NCBI RefSeq assembly: GCF_021018805.1
Contig: NC_086283.1
Coordinates: 54,068,312-54,132,311, forward strand
DNA: 64,000 nt
Source of the DNA: Prinia subflava
Taxonomy: Eukaryota; Chordata; Aves; Passeriformes; Cisticolidae
Reading direction: 5' to 3'
Notes under the pieces: model-generated
The model's input: only the letters and a program-made list of their open reading frames with translations
Told to the model about the DNA's origin: nothing
Databases searched by the model: none
In this document: piece after piece, positions 56,220-64,000 of the stretch
Layout: each line of letters begins with the position of its first letter
Position numbering within the stretch: position 1 is the stretch's first letter
Translations under genes and position numbers: made by a program

Positions 56220-59200
56220 AAGCTCCCCCATAGTCAATACTAAGGTCTAAAGAACTGAATTTTCTACTTCTGGATCACACAACACCGGTTTATGTCTTTT
56301 ATGGCACTGTGAAAATCAGACCTGTCATCCTGTATCTATTGTACAGCAGTGTTATGTCCTCAGCTTACTGGATTACAGCAAGGTAATGTGGTGACTCTAT
56401 GATCTGATTTAAAAAAATCTTCTCTTTGATGACAGAATTCTAATTGTGACTCAAATAAGTTTTCCCTCAGGTGTATTTACCAGAACCTTTAGGAAAATTT
56501 ATGTCTTTGTTAAAAATTTGTGTTGACTTTTACATACCTAAACCATTGCATCTGAGACACACTAGTGGGCTGCACTGCTAAGTTTTTGAATAAGAAAGAA
56601 AGAAAAGAGCAGGTGAGAAAAGAGAAGTTTACAGCTGTGATAAGCAAAAAAAGTATTTAATCCCCAGCTCTCAAATGTGCACCAAATGTACTGGGAAATA
56701 CCAAAAAACAGTTTTTCATCACTCCCTCATGGTGGGAAAAGGAGATGGTGTGGCTGACATTCTCTGCACCCTCTGAAAGGCAAGGAGATCCTTTCTCTTG
56801 TGACTGAAGAAGATGAGGCCTCAGGTGAACTGTGTGCACTGCATCAGACAATTCAATTTGCTCCACGTACAGATGCTGGAAAATCCTTACTCTATCCTGA
56901 GTTAAATATGACTCCTTGGGTGAGCCTGAACACTTCATGTGGGCTAAAAGCACTTTGTGTGGGAAGACACAACCCCCTGTGTGGGTACGGCCAGTCTAGG
57001 GGCTTGCCTAGGATTTTCTGATTTCTTTTTCCATAAGTGCATGACCTAATAACTACATGCACATGTGCATATCCTGATTTCTTCCCTCAATCCCTGCCCC
57101 AGATAAATTTCAACATTTTCTAAAAGGAGATATTGACAATGTCTTTGTAAGCACAAAATTTAAGTGTTTCTTTCTGAAATTTTGCTCTCATCTCTCCAGA
57201 ATCCAGGATCCAAAAAACAGAAAAAGTACATAACTCTCTCAACTTACACAATGCTTGGAATAAAATTTCTTGCTGGTTTTGTCAGAAAACTTTTGTGTCC
57301 ATTGTCCCAAATCTGCTGCAATGTTTTTGCTTCTTCTTGTACTTTTTTTTCCTGCAGAAGCTTAAGCACAACTGTGAGAAACTATTCACTACTGCATGAA
57401 CTGTGTGTTAAGTGAAGGAGAGGAAAAGTGAAGATGAGGAATGTGCAGAAGAAAAGATGCAAGTTCTGGCTTCGACAGTTTGGATTTGCCACTGATGCAG
57501 CAGGCCTGGTGACCTAGGGTGTTGGCTGCATTTCAGTTTGTAGGCCAGCAGCAGTTTTGTCCCTGCCCTCTTCTCATGTGTCACCCTGATGCAGTGTGAC
57601 TATCAGTATATGTGTGTGTGTGTGTGTGTGCAGGCAGAGTGTATGCACATTTAGTGAGGTGGTGCAACTGAGCAGAGGAAAGACAGATGAAAGTGGCTAT
57701 GGGCACTCCTCTGACCCTCAAGAATCCTGCTGTGCTGCACTGCCTCCGTGGCTCGGAGCCAGCAGAGCTCTCATGAATGCCCTTTGCCTCCCATCTGTGG
57801 TAGCTCCCACCTCTGCTCTGCAGGAATGCTTCAGCCTGCAGCCCTGGGGCTGTGCTGGCACTCATAGCTGGAGCACAGGAGGAAGGAAGGGTAGCACAAG
57901 CTGTTGTGAGGAGAGGGGGAAAGCATACTCTGAGGTGCTGTCATGATGGCTGTACATACCCTGGAGAAGTGGAGGGAAAAAAGGTGGATAAATTGGTGAT
58001 GGGGAAGGGAGCTTGCATGTATGTATTTGGTAAAGCTCAGGGAATGGCAAGTACAGAAATTGCAACATTATCTGAATACAACCACATAAATATATTTTGC
58101 CCTAAAACAACATGAGCAATGACTTATCATTAATTACCATTACAGACCATTTAGCCAGCTTTGACTCAATGCCAGCAATCCTTGTTTTAGGAATGAATGA
58201 TTCTACGTATCTGGGAATTCCCTTTTTTCTCCAGAGTCGTACCTCATTTCCTTCAGCAGCTCAGCCTGACCTTCCTTCAGTTGCTCCAAATACTTTTCCA
58301 TGAACTTGAAAGTCCTGCTCAGCGATTGCCCTGTCTGGTTGAGCAAGGCAGCCCTGCAGAGCCCCAGGCCTCTGAGTGGTAGAGGTTTGCTGGGTGGTGC
58401 TCTCCAGCAGGGGTTGCATTAGCTGTGTTTGTAGCACGCCGCGCCCTGTCTAATCCCGCGGGGACAGGCAGAGCTTGGGGCCCTCGCACAGCAGCTTCTG
58501 ACACTGCAGCACTTTGTGTGTCACTGGGGCCACAGCAAAATCACATCAATGTGTGCACACCACAAATTGATGTCTCGGCTCTCACTAGGCTGTGGGTTCG
58601 TGCCTGCTCGTTGCTGGCAGTCAGCAAGCTGATGTTTTTCTTCCCACTTGTTTTCTACTACTGAAAGATGTGCTACATTTTAGCTCAGGTGTAGCCCTCT
58701 TTCAGTGCCAGTAACACAAATCCTCACCTGTGTTGAGGTTTCCAGATTAGTGTTAACGCTTCCCATAGGAGTGCCGTGTTCCAGGATGGGTAGGAGAAGA
58801 CCTGTTAGTGCACAGTTTTTCTTAGTCACTTTCAGAAGACAGGATTGAAACTAGGTAAAGGTTCATGCATGGACCAAACCCCTGTGGTTGGAGCTCCTCT
58901 CTGGCTGTGTCAATGTGTGTGAGTCATCCCTGAAGCTGTGCAATCCTTGCTGTCAGGGTATCACAGGATCTTGCGTGCACTCAGGTTTACTGACAAATGC
59001 AGCTGAATCCTGCCCCAGGTAGGGAAAATAATTTTTAGCCACCCTTCTGGTTCACTGAAGGGAAGGACAAATTGCAGTGAAACTGGGATGCCATAGGTTT
59101 TTTTTTCTGGCCAAAGACTGAGTCCTGGGTTGAGCTAATATCTGCTTCTTGTGGGGGGCATGGGAGCTTGAGCCTCCTTTTTCACAAGTGCCGTCAGTGA

Positions 59201-60837
59201 GGGCAGCAGGACCTAAAAGTTAGTGGCCTCATCTGGGTTGCATTTGTTTCTACTCAGGGCTGTGAGTCAGAAACTAAATATTGGTCTGATTGTAAAACAG
59301 AATGTCTTCTGTGTAAAGACACAGCTCCCAAACATCTTCTGTTTAGCCATAGGGAACTGACTGACCACAAAACTGAAGAGAGGCTTGGGAATAGGAACTG
59401 CAAGAGGAAGTATTAGTGAGATAGGGTGGGTTTACCCATGTCAGGACAGTGGCAAAGGCAGGGATATTGCTGAAAAGCAAATGCATGCAGTGCTAGTGGA
59501 GCAACAGTGAACATAAACAAACAAGGAGACCTTTCCATGTCTAATATGAACAATGTAGATGATACCTTTTCCCTGGTCTTAAAAAAATGAGAGCTGGACA
59601 GAAGTAAAGGACAAGGGGTTTTACCTTGCTGTTTTAATAAGGAGCCTTATGGTGCACCACTTTGCCAAGGTGTAATGTGCCCCCATGAACACTCATGACA
59701 GATTGTATATAGAATTTAAAGACCTTACAAATTAGCATACCTAACAAGGATGCCCCAATCGGAGGCTTGGATGAACAGCATGATATCTCCCCATACATGG
59801 AATTCCCCCCTGGATTGAACAAATCTCTAGCTTACAGGATATGTTCTAGAGAGGTTTCTTGGTTTCCTGGCCTAACAAAATACTAGGGTTATGCTAAGTT
59901 ATCAGACTTCAGTAATTACAAGTATGCATGCTAAGAATACTGAGGATACATAAAAGGTGTATAAAAGGTATATAAAAGAAAAGGCAAAAAATCTTCCTGG
60001 CATCATAGAAATCTCCCTCCTATTGTTTAGCACTCCTGAGCCTTCCCTTTCTGCAGTGAACTCAAAATCAATGTGTGGGTGGTGACTGGTACTCTCCTCA
60101 TGAGAGGGTTCAGCAGGAGATGGAGAAGGGACAGAGATATCCTCAGCATCCAAGAAAAAAACCACAGAATTTGAACTTTATTAGTAGAAAACTGGATGTC
60201 ATGGAAGGATAAAAGGAGCTGCGTAAAATAGGAGAATGCCATGATGTAATATGGTGGGCAAGAAAAATGATGACATCATCTGTCTTCATCCATGGAGTGG
60301 AGCATAGGGGATGTGGAAATGAAGAGCATCCAGAGGGGCCCATGATGTGGATAGGAAGAGGGGTCTGAGTGATAGGCTTAACAGCAGACTGTTGGAGAGG
60401 TCTCTGCATTTACCTCTTTACCATGTTAGAGCAATGGCCAGACCCCTCAGGGAAGACATTAGAGAGAGGTTTGGAGAGGAAAGGTGAGGCAGGTCAGTGT
60501 AACATCACTGCAGCAGTGGTGGATGGTAGCAGAACTTTCCTAGTCTCACACAGACAGCAATTGACATGAATGTGGCATTTCCCCTCCTGGATGGGGCTAC
60601 CCCACTCCCCTGGTAAGTCAGTGCTGAGAGGCCTTTCGGCTTTCCCTCCTGGAGAATGCTGTGCTGTCTGTCCCCACAGCACACCATGCTTATTTTCAGA
60701 GTGTGAAGAGGTCAAATACACAGTGTAGGTGCAACATGCTGAGGAGGGAGGGGCTGGGACTGGGGCCCAGAAAGAAAGTTCCAAGCCCTCCCAGCCTCTG
60801 CCCTGTACTCTGTATATCAGAATACAGGTTTGTTGGC
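56220..60837. other. Gene-free DNA, 4.6 kb
   Basis: Contains the TG repeat at 57.6 kb and a small CpG-containing patch at about 58430-58480 (CACGCCGCGCCC, CCCGCGGGGACAGG). 59.6-60.2 kb has repeated ATAAAAGG steps but no defined LTR ends. No gene recognised. Confidence 0.55.
57608..57630 (+). repeat. (TG)n microsatellite
   Basis: About eleven TG/GT dinucleotides. Short Z-DNA-type repeat. Confidence 0.95.
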
Positions 60838-60996
60838 ATTTTCTTTTTCCCCCCCTCTTTTCTTTTTGTTTATTTCTTTGGGGTTTTTTTGGGGGGGGTA
60901 GTTGTTTTGTCTTTGTTTGTTTGTTTGCTTGTGTGAATTATCTGACTTTAAGTTGTTGTTGTTTGTTTTTTGTTTTTCATTGTTTTTCATTGTTAT
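60838..60996 (+). repeat. T-rich T/G low-complexity tract
   Basis: Pyrimidine start (TTTTTCCCCCCC), then TTTTGGGGGGGG, then TTTG/TTGTTG/TTTTTG steps to about 60996. The open frames across it are artefacts. Confidence 0.9.
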
Positions 60997-62439
60997 AATT
61001 CTATCAGGCAACTTATTGTCATGTTTGCATCCTATGGAGAGAGAACTGCTTTACACCAGCGAGGCAGTTTGACAACCTCGAGGTGCTCTCTACCAGCCTC
61101 TGGCTCTGCAAGCTTCTCTGAAAATAAAACAGTGAGAGGAAGGTTGTGTGTGGGATAAGGTAATAGACTATGTTCAGAGTTGCTGAAACCAGCTTCTCCA
61201 GCAGAAGAAACTTTGTGAAGTTTTCGGTAGTTGATGGTTGTTCATGAGTTAGTACATTGGTATATTTGTGTGTAAAAGCAGATAAGGACAAACTTCTTGT
61301 ATCTCTTGTATATAAATTGTTTTGCCAAATGTCATGTGCTTCAAAGCAGAAGAGTGACTACAGTGTCAGGTGCAGCCCTCATTAGTTGGTATATTAATTA
61401 TAAATTAGCCTCAAGAAAGAGAGTGTGTTTGGCAAGGAGTGGCTTCAGTTTGGTCACATCCTCATCTTACGAATTCCCCAGCACTGGTATGAGCTGAGGA
61501 GGACATTATTAAAGCAGGAAGCCTCCTCTTCTTTGAGCCTGAGAATGTACATCAAGAACATTTTTAAATCAAAATGCCAGAGTGAGTCAGATTTTCATCA
61601 GCCAGGCACTCATCACCAGGGTACTAATGGTGTACCCTGAGGTACTATTAGTTATAGTTGGAAACACTATTAATTTAATAACAAGTAAGAGTCCTTGTGA
61701 TCAAATTCAAAAAAGTACAGTAATTTTCTTCAGAATACTTGGGTGAGATATTATTTTCCATCAATAGGTTCCTACATTTTTCATAATATGTCTTCATCTT
61801 CCTTGTTTCCATATAATACAGCTGTAAAAATAGACAAATGCTGTTTGGTATGCCTGGCTGCAGCCAATGTTTTACAAAGTCACTACAGACTTAGAATGAC
61901 ATATAAATTTCTACTGTTATGCAAGAGATGTTTTGATGAAACATTTAAGAGTGAACTGAATGTTCAGGGCTAAGAAATGTCCGCCAATGAACTGACTTTA
62001 AGTTTCTTATATAATTACTTTAATAAGAGGGAAGTATGGGTTCCAGCTGAAGACTAAGATTTTAGCCACACTAGACAACACTGGGGTATTGTCTTCAGTA
62101 TTAAAGGGTGCTCAGTTTAGTGATACAAAATATTGCAGATGTGCTAATCATAATTTTGAGCTGCTTTGTTCAAGATTCAGACTCACCTTAAAATATACCC
62201 TAACTACAACTCAGAGCAAAGCCAATAAAAATTCCTAGGATGCCAGGTGAGTAAGAATTTGAAGAAGTTGATTAGTATTTCTTTAAAAGGACACATCTTT
62301 TCCCATGCAGTGGTACAGCAGCAGCCTGTCAATGTAGAATCATGGACATCATTATTCTGTGTAAACTACAGTCATCACTGACAAAAAGAAAAGAAAGAAA
62401 AAGCATTTATGTGGTACTACTGAGACTGATTTTGTAATA

Positions 62440-62530
62440 AAGAATATTTTTATCATATATCATATCAATGAAATAAATATATTTATTTATTATATTTTTA
62501 TTATAATAATAATACATATATTTGTTTGAA
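62440..62530. repeat. AT-only low-complexity tract
   Basis: Nearly pure A/T (TTATTTATTATATT, ATAATAATAATACATATAT). An easily unwound element, with nothing else recognisable. Confidence 0.9.
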
Positions 62531-63040
62531 GTGGTCTCAAAAACTAGTAAGTGTATCTTTGCATGACATATTAAATTCTGCATTTCAGAGAAAGTTGGAA
62601 CATACCAATAATAGGTCCTCCATTTTCTTCCGTTTGACACCTGCTAATGGTTTGAGGTAAGAACTTACTGAAGTGAATCATAGGAGTACACATCTCTCAA
62701 GCTGTTTTTAAGGTTGTTTACAGACCTAGCGTTAATTGCATTATTGATTTGCTCCCTCTTCTTTCCCTAATGCTGTCTACATATTCTAGAGACTGAAGAA
62801 GCAGCTCCATTTAGGTTAAAGCTTGGCTTCCAAGTGGAATGTGTTTATCAGAAATTCATCATCAGTGTTTTTCTAGTGAATGTGCTTACTGCAGACCTTA
62901 GGAATGTGCAGATACATGGAAGCAAAATCCATTTGTGCCTTTGTTTTGGCCAACAAAGGCATAATCAGCCTCTCTGGTGCAAAAATATTCTAAAATCTGT
63001 AACAGAGGAGTAAGAGGTAGATGTACTAACCACATTTATT

Positions 63041-63136
63041 TTGTGTTGGGGTTTTGTTTGTTTGTTGTTTTTATTGGGGTTTTGTTTGCTTGTTTGTGTT
63101 GGTGTTTGTTTATTTTGGGTTTGGTTTTTTTTTTTT
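63041..63136 (+). repeat. (TTTG)n-type T/G tract
   Basis: GTTTTGTTTGTTTGTTGTT-like steps ending in 13 T. Another member of the T/G tract class seen at 5.2, 7.0, 16.9 and 60.8 kb. Confidence 0.93.
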
Positions 63137-63287
63137 AATCTCTTGTAATGCATGGACCTTTGTCGTAAGTATACTGTTAAGCACTAAAACACTTGCAAAA
63201 ATCCTGATCTAGATCAGGCTTAAAGCAGAGTGGTGCATTAAAGTTTTTTATTCTCTTCTCCACTCACTTATTTTTTAATGCAACTCC

Positions 63288-63331
63288 CTTTTTTTTCTCT
63301 CTTTTTTTTTTTTTTTTTCTTTTTTTTTTTA
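63288..63331 (+). repeat. Poly(T) tract
   Basis: T runs broken only by CTCTC and single C. Simple repeat. Confidence 0.93.
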
Positions 63332-64000
63332 AATAACCTTTATACAATGGTACCTGTGCTACTTTGCATCTGAGGTGGGCCATGACATGCCTTGTTCTAC
63401 TCTGTTTGAATGCCTCAATAATATGGTACAAGAATATTACTAGGAGTTGCCTGGGAAGATGTTCCTTTGCTCTTTTCCCATCTTATTCACCAACATGTCA
63501 CAAATACCCCAAATGATTACATAACTGTTTTCAGGCAAATGCACAATTATGGTTCTAATACAATCATCAGATTTTAGTAGTTTATTTTCAGCAGAGTGTT
63601 AGTTTATAAAGCAAATACTGGGCTTTGTACTGAAAACTCCACCTTTGCATTCAGATTTGGGTTGCAATGCAGGTTAAATGACAGGTTAAATGACCGAAGG
63701 CCTCCTGAAAGGTGATTTGATAGATAATAGTACAAATGAAGACCTAACTAACTTTGCCATGAGGAGTTAAACTGCTGTTATATCAGCAGCAGTGCTCTTG
63801 ATCTCACATCTAGTTGCAGACAGAGGCGTAGTTTCTCACCACCAGTGTTCTGGAGTTGTGTCAGTGTATTTTACCAGCAGAACTGCAGGTGAACTCTTCT
63901 GGTTATCAGGAGCTGCTTCTGGGGCAGTGCACAGGCAGTATTCTGATCCCTGTTTTGCTCCTCTCAATGCCCAGTCAAAATCCCGATGTAGTCTGTTGTA

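Larger units (their letters stand above)
61000..64000. other. Gene-free AT-rich DNA to the window end
   Basis: Contains the AT-only, T/G and poly(T) tracts listed separately. No gene, LINE or RNA gene recognised. Confidence 0.6.

Noticed and set aside
59620..60200. Solo LTR of an endogenous retrovirus
   Set aside because: ATAAAAGG steps and an overall LTR-like feel, but no TG...CA ends, flanking duplication or recognisable family sequence found.
1..64000. CRISPR array, bacterial operon, plasmid or phage genes
   Set aside because: No regularly spaced direct repeats with unique spacers, no dense coding, no ribosome-binding-site pattern. A vertebrate intron-containing gene and LINEs show nuclear animal DNA.

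Overview
The window looks like bird chromosomal DNA, most likely from a passerine. Six or seven copies of the avian LINE family CR1 are recognisable. One of them is interrupted by a short element with a tRNA-Ile-like head and a CR1-like tail, the layout described for the songbird element TguSINE1. The window reads as vertebrate non-coding DNA around a single compact gene. There are no bacterial operons, CRISPR arrays, phage genes or plasmid functions.

The only protein-coding gene I can support is GADD45G (growth arrest and DNA damage inducible, gamma) at 11131-12175 on the + strand. It has four coding exons that join in frame to 159 codons. Its promoter carries a TATA box, an inverted CCAAT-type box, a POU octamer variant and E2F and E-box motifs, all inside a CpG-rich block. 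A poly(A) signal lies at 12717-12722. In chicken, the genes of the human 9q22 region map to the Z chromosome, so Z linkage is likely here, but that is inference.

Layout. 1-7 kb: repeat-rich DNA with an inverted CR1 pair and a nested SINE (1.6-2.8 kb), a further CR1 (4.2-4.7 kb) and a long minus-strand CR1 (6.1-7.0 kb). 7.0-7.9 kb: about 600 bp of T/G-only sequence abutting an isolated CpG-rich block. 9.8-10.4 kb: an old CR1. 10.5-12.7 kb: an ATT microsatellite, a GC-rich minisatellite, then the GADD45G promoter and gene. 12.7-64 kb: about 51 kb with no recognisable gene. It holds microsatellites, two CR1 copies (28.2 and 42.1 kb), an unclassified duplicated segment (24.0 and 25.9 kb), a perfect hairpin (24.4 kb), G-rich tracts, and two blocks (46.9-47.2 and 50.1-51.2 kb) whose composition and motif density suggest distal regulatory elements.

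How it fits together: a short, inducible stress and development gene sits beside a large gene-poor region, which in vertebrates is typical of genes controlled by distant enhancers. I see no clearly new multi-gene system. The items most worth checking are the promoter minisatellite, the T/G tract beside a distal CpG block, the nested SINE, and the E-box-rich block at 50.1-50.7 kb.
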